Origin: Entoloma clypeatum | Lineage: Eukaryota > Basidiomycota > Agaricomycetes > Agaricales > Entolomataceae | DNA: 64,000 nucleotides | Direction: 5' to 3' | Assembly (NCBI GenBank): GCA_963565915.1 | Contig: OY751495.1 | Location: forward strand, 868,001 to 932,000 | Shown: positions 44,456 through 57,000 of the stretch, piece after piece | Layout: every line of letters begins with the position of its first letter | Position numbering within the stretch: the stretch's first letter is position 1 | The notes under the pieces: generated by a model | The model's input: only the letters and a program-made list of their open reading frames with translations | What the model was told of the DNA's origin: nothing | Databases searched by the model: none | Position numbers and translations under genes: made by a program

Positions 44456-45603
44456 CGTTTGAGCGGCACTGGGGAGGGGTCCTCGAATGACAACCCTACA
44501 AGATGTAGAGCGTAGAGAGTCTCAGCCTGCAAGACTCTAAAAGCGTTGAGTGACTGAAGTGGAAACGTTGGACTCGTGCCCTTCGTGAGTTTTGCGCATC
44601 GCCGAAGCAGCTTCTCACGCGATGATCATGTTCCAAGGTTATTCGGATCAGGGATCATATATCATATGTGTAAGCACAAGAGGTTCGGGGCGGTGAAGGT
44701 CTGGCGCTTGACGCGATGTTTGAAACTCGAAAGTCCTTGGACCAACCGAGCTGTTCAAGTTCGTGGCCAAGAACGGTACTCTTCATCACGGTGTTCCGTT
44801 GTAACAAGCAAGTAAGTATCGTTGAGGCAGCATGAGAATGATAACGCACTCCTTGAAAGTTCATCGCCATGACCATGATGCATCATGGAGCTGTTTCATT
44901 TCCGACCCACCGGTCATGGCATCAGGCAGACTTGCAGTTCCCATTTGATGCATCATTTTTCTTCATCGATTTAACCTTATGGTGATGCTGAAACAAACGC
45001 GTGCACAGCGCCTTCCCGACCACCATTCGCCCTTAACAACTACTCAGTATGTGTACAAGCGCTCCTCAAAGGACCTCAACCTCACTGGCCGATCGTCGCT
45101 GCACTGTACTAGACTGTGTGTGATTCGTGCATTTCCAAGGGCGACCGCATTTTCGTACTTAGGATGGTGATGAAAGGAGATTCCTCCTTTCCGTAACGAA
45201 ATCAGGTGACTCAGCCTCCCGGCAACGCCGGAATTTCGGGTAACTTACAAGGCAATATCCCCCCGGGCCCCGGGCCCCCATGCCATGTGTGCGTCTGTAC
45301 ATCCCCTGCATACTGTGGCAATTGCTGCCCTGTCCGCCCACTACGACGAAAATTGTGTCACCAAAGGCGCCATCCCATACCAGTACAGGATCCTCCGTGA
45401 ACGAGGTTTTTGTGACTGAAACCCCTCCGCAAACCTCGGCATCCTCTGCCAGAGACTCCGACCCGAGGCTGGGTTGTGAACCCCAAGATAAAAATACAAT
45501 TGGAAGCGATCATCTTACATTTCGACAACTTTCGACCATGCATTACTAGTACAATTCGTTTGGCACCCTACGACCAGAATAGGGCAACTGCTCTGGGCTT
45601 CTT
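44456..45603. other. Intergenic, 1.1 kb
   Basis: No gene seen. A GC-rich palindromic run of C and G triplets lies near 45261-45280. Confidence 0.5.
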
Positions 45604-47128
45604 CTAGTATCTCCCTGGAGCGCGTGTCATGGTGCGAGTGAGCTCGACTTTTTTCTTCACGTCACCATGGACACTGCTGCGTAGACTTGTCCGAGCAGAG
45701 GCGAGAGAGAAGCGTCCAGCGCGCCCGCGATGAGATTCCACTTCGTGGACGCTGTCTGTCCCGTCGTCCTTCAAGCCGGATACCTCGCTCAAACCGTATG
45801 TGTACACAAAGGAGCGCTTGGTGGCAATGAGCAGGATCACGATTGTGGGGTAAATGGCCTAAAGAGGACAGGCTTTTAGAAGACGACTCGCATGCTATAG
45901 GAGAGTGGATTTACAGATATCTCGATATAGGCCGCGAAAACAACCTGAGAGGTAAAGTTAATTGCCGAATCTTGATCTGATGTCTTGGATAGATTCAGTC
46001 CGAGGTTCAAAGCCTCAAGATATGTGAAATAGATCGTCAATCATGTATTACGGCGAGCACGGAATTAACAGCACACCTGGATGGCACAGTAAAGTGCTCC
46101 CGATTCTATCAAAGCTAACGTGAGTCGCCCGCTAGATGTTTGTGATTCGGGGTCAAGGTAGTCGTCGTCAACGGCTCTTCGGTGACTCCTTAAGAAGGGT
46201 ACTAAGTTGACACCCGGTTATGTTCGGAAACAAGGCAGCAGGCTTACCACAACTTATAAGCGATCAAGAATGTGGCGACAGCATTGGTGGCTAGTGAAAG
46301 GGCAAGCTTCGACGTATGGATGTTGTTGATGAGGACGAATTCAGAATTAGAGAGACCAGGCGAGGAAAGCTTCGAGCTATAACCCAGATACGCGAACGTC
46401 ATGGCTTGGAACAGATGAATCGCTCCGGGATAGCATAGTAGGCAGGGATGACTGGACGTACAGGTGGCGGAAAGTAACAGTAGGATGGGACCAACGCTGA
46501 TCCAACGCTGACGCCCCAGAATGGCCCATGCTCTCCAAACCACCACGGCATCGCTGATCAGTGGCTGGCAATTTATCAAGTTGCACGCCGGGCGATCTTG
46601 TTCTAAAGTGACGGGATACTACGCACTAGGAACTGAGTCCAGACCACTATCCTATTCGCCGTACGAGCATTCGAATCGGTCATTTGTTGCCTTACGTTCA
46701 GGGGTAGATGGAGGTTGTTCACTAGAGCCGATCGAACTCCAATGGTGATCACTGATATCTCGGCACTCCAGTGAAGGGTCGCAAGGAGAAAGCAGACGAT
46801 CGTGACGCAAAGCATGACCCATGTCGCGGCGCTCTGGGGGCTTCGGCGGCTACAGAAAGGACGAAGAATATGAGCAAAAAGCTCTGGCAAGCTGATGGCG
46901 AGTGATGTAATTTCTCGATGGACGTACAGGAGGGTGTGCGCCGTGACAGCGAACAGCAGTATGAACATCCCTGGCAGACAGGTCAATCGGAGACTTCGCA
47001 GGCCGATGGTGAATCGATGGCAAGACGCAATACATACCTTGCAAGAGGCTGATAGTCGTAAGCCATGTTACGGCGTGTAAAATGGATATGCCGAAATCGG
47101 AGAGAACCCCAGCTTCTTCAGGCGTCAT
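45604..47128 (-). CDS. Agaricomycete multi-TM (7TM-like) protein, copy 1 (360 aa)
   Basis: Eight exons: 47128-47038, 46970-46928, 46849-46627, 46564-46462, 46404-46248, 46188-46077, 46013-45915, 45858-45604; 361 codons. An alternative start is three bases upstream (47131). About seven hydrophobic segments are visible, with the family words MTPEEAGVLSDFG, FLLATLHWSAEISV, ISDAVVVWRAWAI and ALSLATNAVATFLIAYKLW. The tail is hydrophilic and Ser/Arg-rich. Such proteins are abundant in mushrooms and lack a known function; a receptor role is often guessed from topology only. It is a clear paralogue of the gene at 58721-60276, with the same exon plan. Confidence 0.85.
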
Positions 47129-47131
47129 CAT

Positions 47132-47813
47132 GGCAGTAAATAACAAGGCCCTGGATCGTTCGCCAAGGACTGTAAGGAATGTGGGGCCACTTTATATAGC
47201 GCCACCTCGTCATGTTGAGGGACGGGTACCGGGGAAACAACGGGGAAATATATGTGATCACTTGCGGGGGGATTGACAGGCGACGTGAACTTTGGCTAGG
47301 CATCAGTCAGTCTACCTGGATCCTCGAGCCTTACTTACCAAGTACAGTAGGCTGCATTTGCGTGCCTATCAAGGTAATGTTTATTCTCTGCCCCGGAGCT
47401 TGACGAACACCTGCCAACGATCAATCTCTACTTGATTTCGCGACTCCCGAGCAACTTCAAAGCAATTCCCAGGTCGTTTCTGAAGCAAAGCGTCGACCCA
47501 AGGTCAAGGAAAGACTCAGTTAATTCCGGGAATTTGCTTCGCCAACCGCCATCACCACAAAGTCCGAACCGACTCGGTGGTCGGACCCTGCAGGCACTGG
47601 AGACCTCTTGGCAAGGCCCATGATGCAAAGGGGGCGGCGTGTTATCTGGCATCACCATTAATATTGCTGCCCCACTCCCATCCCACTCCGATGGAACGCC
47701 GTTTGGGAAGTTCTCCTCGAGTAGGAGTAGTGATACCAAATTAGACATCTGCCAGATGAGCCATATCGAATCCGCCTTCGCGATATACATAATCAGCTAA
47801 AGATCAAACCATT
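47132..47813. other. Intergenic, 0.7 kb
   Basis: No gene or clear element seen between the two minus-strand genes. Confidence 0.5.
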
Positions 47814-48605
47814 TCAGGCCTTGGATAACATTTCCCCCAATGTTTTTGCCTCATCCTCCGTCATTTCGCAACGTTTCACGAGCTCCTGTATCCCAGGCCC
47901 AACGACCTGACGAACAGACCGGTGCTCCTTCGGACTATGGCAAAACCTCTCCTCCCACCAGACATCCACAACGGTCGACAACCACTCAATAGGCTGGACT
48001 TTCCACGGTGTATCCAAGGAATTCGTCCTCAAGAGCCGCCACATCTTATGCTTCGACTCCTCGTACTCCTCTTCCAACCGATACGCGCCACTCTTAAGCC
48101 GCCTCCCCCTCGTCGCAGTGATACACGCGACGCCATGCGGAAGCATCTCGTACTGCTGGAACGCGCCTTTGTTCTGGATCCACCAGTCGTCCATAACCTC
48201 CTCCTGCTCGAGCCCCGTGATGGCAATGACGATCGGGACGTTCTTGCGACAGATAATCTCATGGAACAAGCGCCAGTTCTTATGCGCGGCGTCTTTGATG
48301 CGCGGACCACGCATGCAAAAGACAAGAAGGTTGACGCCGGTGTCGAGGCTCTTTAGGAGACGGAAGAGCTGGACCATGGCCTCCTTTGTCGGTACGGTTC
48401 CCGAATCCCCCTCGTCGAGACCGGAGGTATCGTAGACATTGAACGACTCTCCTTCAATTGAGACAGAATAGCACGCGCTTTGGAACGTGCAGCCGGTAAC
48501 GCTGCTGGAGACAGTGGCGACCTGGCTCTCCGAGATCAAATTGATGATGGAGCTCTTTCCAGAGCCTGACTCTCCGAATAGCACGATGTTGGGAGTCGGA
48601 GGCAT
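47814..48605 (-). CDS. AIG1/GIMAP-like P-loop GTPase, copy 1 (263 aa)
   Basis: A single exon starts at ATG 48605 with MPPTPNIVLFGESGSGKSS; the Walker A/G1 motif is at residues 11-19. A conserved Thr region (VTGCTFQS) and G3 DTSGLDEGD follow. NLLVFCMRGPR and IVIAITGLEQEE fit the later strands, with TGLE in place of a canonical NKxD/TKxD. The C-terminal half is helical. This fits the single-domain G-protein family common in mushrooms and related to AIG1/septin-like GTPases. It faces the related gene at 49301 head to head across about 0.7 kb. Confidence 0.82.
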   Translation of the reverse strand: MPPTPNIVLFGESGSGKSSIINLISESQVATVSSSVTGCTFQSACYSVSIEGESFNVYDTSGLDEGDSGTVPTKEAMVQLFRLLKSLDTGVNLLVFCMRGPRIKDAAHKNWRLFHEIICRKNVPIVIAITGLEQEEVMDDWWIQNKGAFQQYEMLPHGVACITATRGRRLKSGAYRLEEEYEESKHKMWRLLRTNSLDTPWKVQPIEWLSTVVDVWWEERFCHSPKEHRSVRQVVGPGIQELVKRCEMTEDEAKTLGEMLSKA

Positions 48606-49300
48606 TGATTCTGTTGTGCAGTGTTCGATCAGACAGAAAGGAACTCGGAAAATGCGGGTCGCTGAACATCTTACCTGCAGGAATCTTGGGCAAATCGGTT
48701 GTACTGCGTAGAGTTATATCCAATGCCGAAGTTCGAACCAGAACACTATATGAGACCGTGTATCCTGCAGCACGCGGCGGCGTGGCAGGCCAGATGGAGC
48801 AAACACGACTTGAAGGCTCCACGGGCGTCTGGCGATAGCTGTGAAATGTCAGGGATTATATATAAACCCCTAATCTGGTAACGTTCACGTAGACAGACTG
48901 TGGGTCCATCCTCAGACTTTGGTTGAAAGAACCAGATATCGAACAGGGTTTCATTCTCTGTTTCAACCTGAATTGGCCTTGTGCGTCGCCAAATATTGGT
49001 CACCAGATGATAAAATGGCGATGGGATCCCCTTCTACCTCGAGATTAGTTGACAGCGAAGGCCCAGAAGGGGCCCCCTCGTGTCAGAACACGCCTTGGCA
49101 AGGGATTATTAGACAGGAACATTATAAACACCTGCTAAAAGAAAGCACGACTCACAATTGAGCGCTCAGGAAGTGTGCCACATGTGAAAGATGCAGATTC
49201 AACGTGCGACATGTATTTTGCGCAGCTAAACTGTCATCCCACATCAAATACAGCAGCCCACCAACAACACTCTGCAGGTATTCGTCCCCCCAACGAAACG
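48606..49300. promoter_or_regulatory. Shared upstream region of two divergent GTPase genes
   Basis: The spacer lies between two head-to-head paralogues and so probably contains both promoters. A TATATATAAA word lies near 48857. No ORF of interest is seen. Confidence 0.45.
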
Positions 49301-50380
49301 ATGACGGTCATCGGAACCTCCAATCCTACTCCCGCCGATACAAGCTGCTCGAGACATCTGGCCATGGCGTCTGGAGGCCGTGCCCAGCCGGCCGATTCCA
49401 AAATCACCTCTCAGAATCATCTCACTCGCACCCCACCCCAGCCTCAGGTCCCTCCAGGCGGACCCATAATGGCCCTTACAAATTCACACACACCTACGCC
49501 GCCCAGCGAAACGGCTCTAGTTCTTTCCAAAAATACACCCTCCGTCCCCAATGTCCTCATCTTTGGCGAGACCGGTACCGGGAAAAGCTCTATAATCAAC
49601 ATGTTCGCACCACCCACACACACTGACGACCTCGCCGTCGTGTCCAACGGTGCCCTGGGCTGCACGTTCGAAAGCTTGCCCCACGCCGTCTCTCTCAACG
49701 GGAAGGAATTCAAGCTATGGGACACAGCCGGGCTCAACGAGGGCGATCACGGCGCCGTCCCTGCAGAAAAGGCGTTGGAGAACCTCCAGAGTCTCGTGAA
49801 ACAGCTGAGCGAGGACGGGATATCGCTCTTGGTGTACTGCATACGTGGGTCGCGATTCCGGGACGTGTGGAAGGTCAACTATGACCTCTTCTGTGGCATC
49901 ATTTGTCAGGGGAAGGTTCCTGTGGTCGTCTGCGTCACTGGACTGGAGAACGAGGACCCGATGGAATCATGGTGGACGCATAACGAGGAAGAATTGGTGA
50001 AGCATGGGATGTCGTTTATGGGCCATGCGTGTGTCGCTGCGACAAAAGGGAAGAAGATGAAGGATGGGAGATATATGTATGAGGACGAGTACGAGCAGTC
50101 GAGGGAGCTGGTGAAAGCCTTGGTGGAAAAGCACTGCATGGGATCGGCTTGGAAGGTCAACAAGGAGGCCTGGCTATCTAACGTTAAAAAGCAGCTCCCT
50201 CGCTACGGGACGGAAAAGCACAAAGACGAAGAGGGACCAGCAGGAGGGTCTATGAGGGAGGGAGGTGGTTTGGACACGATACTAAGGGGAGTATTGCAAT
50301 TCGCCATCTCATGTCTTCAAGCTGCAGATGCGCTTCGGAAAGCTGCCAGTGAGCGAAGATCACGATCGAATGGACGTTAA
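49301..50380 (+). CDS. AIG1/GIMAP-like P-loop GTPase, copy 2 (about 359 aa)
   Basis: The frame is open upstream of 49301, with an earlier ATG at 49211 and a later one at 49469; I chose 49301 because it begins the longer Ser/Pro-rich leader without the odd upstream text. The G domain begins NVLIFGETGTGKSS, with GCTFES, G3 WDTAGLNEGD, LLVYCIRGSRFRD and VVCVTGLENED. It therefore matches its neighbour at 47814 block for block. The tail contains a hydrophobic ILRGVLQFAISCL segment and a basic end, which might contact membrane. Stop TAA 50378-50380. Confidence 0.8.
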   Translation: MTVIGTSNPTPADTSCSRHLAMASGGRAQPADSKITSQNHLTRTPPQPQVPPGGPIMALTNSHTPTPPSETALVLSKNTPSVPNVLIFGETGTGKSSIINMFAPPTHTDDLAVVSNGALGCTFESLPHAVSLNGKEFKLWDTAGLNEGDHGAVPAEKALENLQSLVKQLSEDGISLLVYCIRGSRFRDVWKVNYDLFCGIICQGKVPVVVCVTGLENEDPMESWWTHNEEELVKHGMSFMGHACVAATKGKKMKDGRYMYEDEYEQSRELVKALVEKHCMGSAWKVNKEAWLSNVKKQLPRYGTEKHKDEEGPAGGSMREGGGLDTILRGVLQFAISCLQAADALRKAASERRSRSNGR

Positions 50381-50599
50381 AAGAGGAAGCGATTCGTACA
50401 GGCCATCCGTTAGCGTGTACATGTTGATACGCACTCGACGCCGAGGGAATTCTAATGCTTGCTTGCTCGCAGCATTCAGTGTATCCTTCCCGAGTGCATT
50501 GCTGACCCGACTGCATCTTAATGGTCCGCAGCCAAGGCTGTACAACTTCCGGCCGTAATGGAGCGCATGCCCCAGATTAAATGGCCCATCTGAGGGCGT

Positions 50600-50974
50600 T
50601 CATGACTCTTGCGCATAAACGGAAGATAACGTTACGGAAGGCGTAAATTCCCGCACTGCATCTGCAACTGCCGCCGCAAGGTGATTTGAGGGGATTTCAA
50701 GGGCCTGCGCCAGAGCGTTTATCATCTCTTCAACGGAATTCCCCTCACACATTCCATTCCCGTCCCGTGAATTTCCTCCATGCTGCGACGCGACGAATGC
50801 CTCGTTGTGATTGTGCGGCGAACGCCGGGCTCTGGCGAGACTCCACACATGCCCAACGTCGGTCTTTCCCTGGGCGATGCGATAGGAATAATAAGCGGCA
50901 AGCACAGCGATGAGGACTATGAGGATACAGAAGAGCCTGTCAAGTCTTCTCGAGGGGGTTGGGACGGGTTTCAT
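50600..50974 (-). CDS. Small single-TM protein (124 aa)
   Basis: ATG 50974 starts a short basic N-terminus, then one strongly hydrophobic segment (LFCILIVLIAVLAAYYSY). A His/Asn-rich stretch and a conserved-looking amphipathic end (SVEEMINALAQALEIPSNHL) follow. No known domain is recognised. A TM anchor with a C-terminal helical region is all that can be said. Confidence 0.6.
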   Translation of the reverse strand: MKPVPTPSRRLDRLFCILIVLIAVLAAYYSYRIAQGKTDVGHVWSLARARRSPHNHNEAFVASQHGGNSRDGNGMCEGNSVEEMINALAQALEIPSNHLAAAVADAVREFTPSVTLSSVYAQES

Positions 50975-51001
50975 TGGTTCTGGTTTGCGAGACGGTAGCA
51001 A

Positions 51002-52175
51002 AAGAATTTCCTAAGATCTGGCCGAAGATAGGCGTTTTCGCAGCGACGTTCGGTTGGCCGCTAGTACTATGTAAGAAAAACAGCGCCACGTGACGTGGCC
51101 TACAATGACAAATGTTCAAAGACGTCAAACTTTTTGACAGTTCACTTGCCCCTTCCCTACCAGTATCAGTGGCAGTCGCAATGAATTGACACGACTTTTC
51201 AGGTCATTAGGGGAGTCTTATATTCCTCCGTTTTTCACTTTAGACTCTGTCCGTCCCTTTCAACATTCGTCTTCAAGTTCGGAATTAACTTGAAGCATCC
51301 ACACGTTTCAAATAGCGCACTTCTCATCTAGCAGACCAGACGTCTGGCCGAAAAACACGGGACTATCAACGAAAGGTTTGCCAGGCCCTGATCTATGATC
51401 TCATTTGCGTAAATCGGACAAGCCGGTACTAACATTTCGGAGGGGATCTGTTCATCATCTATCACGTACGCGGCGACTTGAACGTTTGAACATCCCGAGA
51501 AGAGCTTGAGGCTCTTGTGCGGACCCCAAGTTATCATCCGGAAAAAGTCTGAATCTCACCGCCGCCGCCCATTTGGCATTGGCCCGATGACTGCCTTGAA
51601 AAGGCAAAGATGACAGGCAGGCGTTGGAACGGAGGGATAAATTGCATTGAAAGGTAAGGATACGTTCATTCCGGCAGCGATGACGCTTTAGGTAGTGGAA
51701 CTCAGCTAGGACTCAGCTCCGATATTATCGGGAAAGGAAAAAGGAACAAACCTTGAGAAATCAAGATCACCATGTATACCCCAATGCAAGGACTCGAACC
51801 CCGTTGACCCATAGGAAGCACTCGATTCCTCGATGCCCCGTACCAGTTTACCATGTCCGAGGCAGTAGAGATTGATGCAGATGTCCGATTGAACGGAGAA
51901 GTGGTGCAATCCGATTTGCGCGGGCCGGTTGAAACCAGGTGATTCGATTCCTATTTTCTTGCGAATTTGCGCTTCCAATGCCTATTACTGGAGGGTCGAT
52001 CTCGGAAAGTCGTCCAATTCTAACCTTGCGCACATGACAGTGCATCTGTCCGGAAAAATTTGGGTTCATCAGATGGAAAAAAAGATTGGATGGCGGACCT
52101 TATTCGCAGTCTCAGGTCAATTCACAGTAGGTATTCACTGTGGGTATGAATCATCTGAAGCGTTGAGCGATTCCA
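51002..52175. other. Intergenic, 1.2 kb
   Basis: No supportable gene. A B-box-like GGTTCGAGTCC lies near 51795 on the minus strand, but no tRNA fold is found around it. Confidence 0.5.
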
Positions 52176-52931
52176 ATGCCTCTGATGAAGGAGCATGATA
52201 GCATGCGCGGATCGATACACGGTCCTCTTTCTATGTTGTGCTTCATGCAGATGTGGTCAAGTCTTTCATCCATACGATTCCATTCCGCTGTGCTGATGTG
52301 GGCATATCCATCACTGGCAGTCACTTTGACGATCACAAATTTGAGTCTTTTCAACATTGGCAGGTTTTCTTCTGTTCGAGCCCTCGCCTCATCGGATCAT
52401 CGCATCTCGAGGACATCGAGCAAGCCCGCCATATTGGCGAGGGCCACACAGCATTCGATCCTTTCGCCGCGAGCCATGCGTTTTAACGTGGAGGAAGAGA
52501 GGTGACCGGTGGACGATGAAATAGATATTAGGGACGAACGGCCTTCGATGAGAAGTTCCATGTCCTTAGACCAGGTGGACATGAAGGTCAAGTCCGTAAC
52601 GGGGGGAGATGAGCATGTGAAGTGCGCTAGAAGGCTGAGGATTCTTTCAGGTTGAAAAAAATTGGCGACTCGGAGGTGCAGAATTTTCAGGTCAGGAAGT
52701 GAGAAAGTGTCGGGGGAGCTGTCGCCAGTACGAGCAGACGTGACTGAGTTGCCACAGAAGGAATTCTGTCCCTTTTCTAGGAGGTAAACGCAGCACAGTG
52801 CTGTCCAAACATTCGGAAAATATACTCGATCGAAGTCTGGAGTTCGTCTTCCTTGCCCACCTCTGCACCAGTGCCCGACTAGCCGCTTTCCACTGAGAAG
52901 TTTCTAAACATCGGTCTGACACATTTTCCAC
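52176..52931 (-). pseudogene. F-box protein remnant
   Basis: Pieces on the minus strand show SSIFSECL and LLWQLSHVCSYWRQL, which resemble the F-box start of mushroom F-box/LRR proteins. Further pieces read PDLKILHLR and LPMLKRLKFVIVKV, typical of the leucine-rich part. An in-frame TGA stands after LLDVLEMR (about 52397) and others break the N-terminal part, and the expected F-box N-terminal half is poor. Probably a decayed gene. Confidence 0.5.
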
Positions 52932-53107
52932 TGGAAGGCTGGTAATTACGGTTCGAAGGTATGATGATGAGTCAATGAACGAATACTAGCGGGATTGCAG
53001 GCGGAGCACCAACTTTAAATTTCAGGTTGAAGTCTAATTCTGCGATTCCGCTGACTCAGTAGTAAATTACCCAATGTTGAATGGTATCCATGGGTTGCTG
53101 GAGTTGG

Positions 53108-53825
53108 CTAGACAGATTGACGCCACTTGAATCCGAACCGCTGCTTAGCAGCGTAGTTCTTCCATTTGATTACATCCTCCCGTTTCAACAGCGCCTCAAC
53201 AGTATAAAACTCGCGTGCAAGCTCCTCGTTCGTAGCAACACGGTGGACAACGCTATGGCATGCCCTGGGCGCAAAGTTTCAACTCGCCGTAACACGGAAA
53301 CTGGCAGAGACATCGGAACCCGAACCTGCACAGCCAAGCTACGGAGTTCAACATCGCCTCTGGATGCCACTTCTTCTTGATCACCTTTGCATGCGTAGAT
53401 CGGGGTATCAAGTGATGGTACGTCAACGGGATCTCGCGTTCACAGATCTCGCATTCCTTCGTCCGAGTCTTGGACCATACCGGTGGGGCTGCGCATGCGT
53501 CTTCAAGGTATTCATCGAGGGTTTTCCGGAGGAAAGACAATGCCTCCTCGTGATCGGGAGCAAATCCGTAGGAGATAAGAGTGTCAACGAAGGATATGGG
53601 TGTGGTATCTAAAGAGATATCGTTGATGTCGGTGGGGATGGAGGACCGCAGTTCATATGATGCGTCGTGAATGTACGAGGGAAGAAGGGACCACGACTCT
53701 GTCGCAAGGTAAGTCGAGAAGTCGTCAAGCTCTGTGGCGTCTTGCGTTTGAGGAGCAGGATGGGCAAGAATGCGACTCGCAATCCGATCTTTGAAGAGAG
53801 AGAATTGAGAAGAGGAAGTCGACAT
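53108..53825 (-). CDS. HNH-nuclease-like zinc-binding protein (218 aa)
   Basis: Two exons, 53825-53326 and 53264-53108, join in phase across a 61-bp intron (219 codons). The N-terminal 120 residues are helical and acidic. The C-terminal part reads CEICEREIPLTYHHLIPRS, then WLCRACHSVVHRV, giving C-x2-C, a His-His pair and C-x2-C-H as in HNH nucleases. It ends with LAREFYTVEALLKREDVIKW. The layout matches a widespread fungal family of small HNH-like proteins; catalytic activity is not shown by sequence alone. Confidence 0.78.
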
Positions 53826-54067
53826 ATCAATGAGCGGGGGCTGATGTTAATTGACACGGATTTGATAGTGGCTTTAAAACACTTCAGCTTCAGGTACGTG
53901 GCGATGGCTCACACGAATCAGGATTCGGAAGCGAAAAGAGCACCGCATTCGCCCAAAAATGGGAAAAAAGAGCTATTTGAGAGTACACGACAGCATGCAA
54001 AATACTATCAGTGACATCTAATCTATAAAGCCCCGTCTCGAGGGTACCATCGCGAAAACGTGGGGTT

Positions 54068-57000
54068 CTACGCAATCTCGTCATCGCCATGATCCTGCGG
54101 ATGTGCCTTACGTCGATAGTACATCGTCATATCCGCACTCTGTTTCCACACATACTGCCTTACAGAAGCGAGACTCAGTCCAAGAGGCAACACCACGTCG
54201 TTGCACAGGATCTCATACACGTCCTCGGCTCTGGGGTTGGTTCGTGGCTCGTGGTCTTCATACGAAGAGCGTTTGTGTTGGGGAGAGGGAGCTCCATCCA
54301 ATTTTTCTTGTACCTACGAGGAGGGCGCAGGATTTGTTTGGTCTGTGAGTGAAGAAGGGGGAGGGATGGGGGGGACGTACATGGTTGACGAGTTTCCGGA
54401 CCCGGAGGTATCGACTCGCCGTTAATTTCGCGTAGTTACTGGCGGGTCAGAGTGATATCAGCGACGCTCAACCCGATAGAGCTGGGATACCCACTGGTTC
54501 ACCAACTCGGGGAGTTGTTCCTCCGAAGGCTTAGCTGGCGAAGGAAGCAAGAGGAAGCTCAGCTTGGGGGGCGGCGGGAGCGGTGGTACCTTGTTCAGAA
54601 GTAAGTATTCCAGGAGCCAAAGTGGCAGTGTCTTTTCAAGCGCCTGTACATCGTACTTGATGCCTCCAACAGTGCCACGCCACACCGTAGTAAAACTAGG
54701 CGAAGCTTCCTGCGAGATGTATACGGTCGTATTCGCCGGGATAGAATAAGTCGGTGCCTCACTGGAAGGCACAGGGCTCAGCGGGCCAGCCAACAGCAGT
54801 TCCGCTGGCGTTTTGGCTACATGAATCTCAGGCTCCTGAAAATGCCGATAGTCAGTTAGTCTTACTACCCGACAGCCATGACACAAACCGCAGTCATCGA
54901 AGTCGTGCCTGCCAAAGCAAGCGGGGAACCCGGAACGGCCACCTCACTCACTGGCCGTCTCCCTGCCGTCCGCCCGAACTGCCTCAACCGTCCCATCAAT
55001 TTACCAGCCCCATTTGGAACCGGGCTTTCATCGAACGGTGGTATGACATCAGGAAGAGACGGTTGACGTGTCCGGGAAGAGGCTCGATCATCTGAACCCG
55101 GCACTGAGAGTGCATCGCTGTTGTCCATCGTGGCTGACCGCAACCTCCGATGGCCAGTATTGGAGTCTTTATTAACTTTCGGTGACGGCGGGAAGCTGCC
55201 ATCTTTCACATGAATCGGTATCGAGGGCGTCAACAAAGGAGACGTGCGTGTTGGCGCGGGACTCGTGGGTGGGAGAGCTAGAATGATTTTGGACGACCGG
55301 ACAATTGTGCTGCTTGTCAGCGGTGGGGGTCTGCTCGGGGAGTCGGATGAGGTCTTTCGTGGGATGATAATATGGAGGTCAGCGGATGACGTTCGTTGTC
55401 CGGAAGCTGGAGAGGCGAGTACGCCATCTACGGAAGCGTCGTCTTGGTGGTCACGTCGCGCCTTTTGTTCCTCCCTGATGAATCCCAGGAAAAGGTTTCG
55501 CAACACCCACTTTCCCAGATTGACTGTACGAGAACGATATCAGCATACTGATTCCGGATGAATCTAAGCACCCACTTTTGGATTCGTCATTAAACCGCCG
55601 ATCATGTCCATACCCAACCTCGTCCGCATAAACCTCGGCCTCAAAAGACTTGTCATTCAAATGGATCGTCAGCACACCCGCCTTCGTGTCCGCCATAGCC
55701 CACGACGAAACCACAGCCTCGCCTTCAATGCGTTCCCTCACTGCCTCCAACACCTCCCGGGGGCTCCGTTCAGCGTCTCCCCCGCTCCCACCCGCCGCAC
55801 TGCCCGCGTGACTCGCAGCAGCTACATCCTCGCCCGCAAAGCGTCCCAAACACGTCCCCCGCACGATGTTCCACACCGCCACCTCACCAGAGGTATCAAC
55901 TGTAAGCGCGTGCATCCTATCATTCAAAATGATCGACCGAACCAACCCATGGTCCCCGACCATAACCTCATCCGGCTCCGACCTCAGCGGAATCGCATCG
56001 CTCGCCAGCTCCCGCTCCTCATAATCCGTGCGCGCCGTGTTCACGTTCGCAGCAGCGGCCGCGCTGTGCACGCTACCCTCCATCCCTGGACTCCGCACCG
56101 GACTCGTTGCCGAATGTTGTCTAAATTGGGCTACGGAAGGCATCCGGCCCGCGTTCGTCCGTGGTATGGACCTGATAGATGCGGCCGAATACAGCGTCGC
56201 GACCTCTGCGTCACGGCCCCGCCAGGCGGACGAGTGATGGTGCATGAAGGGCTCGTGTGGCGATATCATTCGCACGAGGCTGTCGAAGGGGATGTCATAG
56301 AGCGTGGTGCCTGCGCCTGTCTCGCCGTCGCGGTGAAAGTCGGAAGATACAGACATGGATTTGTTGGGGCGGTCCATGTCCAAGAAGGTGTCATGGGCAG
56401 GTGACAGACGAGTGCTGTTTTCAGATGGGAGGTCGTGGATATCGTGCCCGAGGGACTGAGGCGACTCGCTCCTGATACCGTCTAATCCAAACAGTATACC
56501 AGCAGCCCTCACCGATCGCCGCTGGGGGACGGTCCATCTTTTGATGTTCGAGTGTCCCGAGGCCGTCCAAATTACGTTGTCATCCATGACCATGATCTTG
56601 TTGATCCCATCCGAAGATGATTTGGTGGAATCGGCATCCTGACAAAGGAGGATACACTCCCCTTCAGACACATCAGAACAATCCTCGACGTCCACTCTGC
56701 AAACAAGGCCAGAACGATCCCCAGAATAGAATACCTCCAGGGAGGGGTGGGACGAGTAAAGTGACCACACAGATTCGGTGTGATGAGTAAATGTATGAAG
56801 GCACCGTTGCGAAGCCAAAGACCAAAGCTTGATGGACGCTGAAACGTCATCAGCGAATCAGGTACACTTCGTCAATGGCCGCTCACCATCCGCAGAACCC
56901 GTCAATAGCTAAGTGACTAGATGAGAAAAGCGTTAGAGTTTTGTTGGAAGAGTGACATACATATCTTGAATCTTCTGAAACCAGGATAGCTCGGATATTG

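Noticed and set aside
51770..51870. B-box-like GGTTCGAGTCC on the minus strand
   Set aside because: A T arm can be drawn but no matching acceptor or D arm was found.
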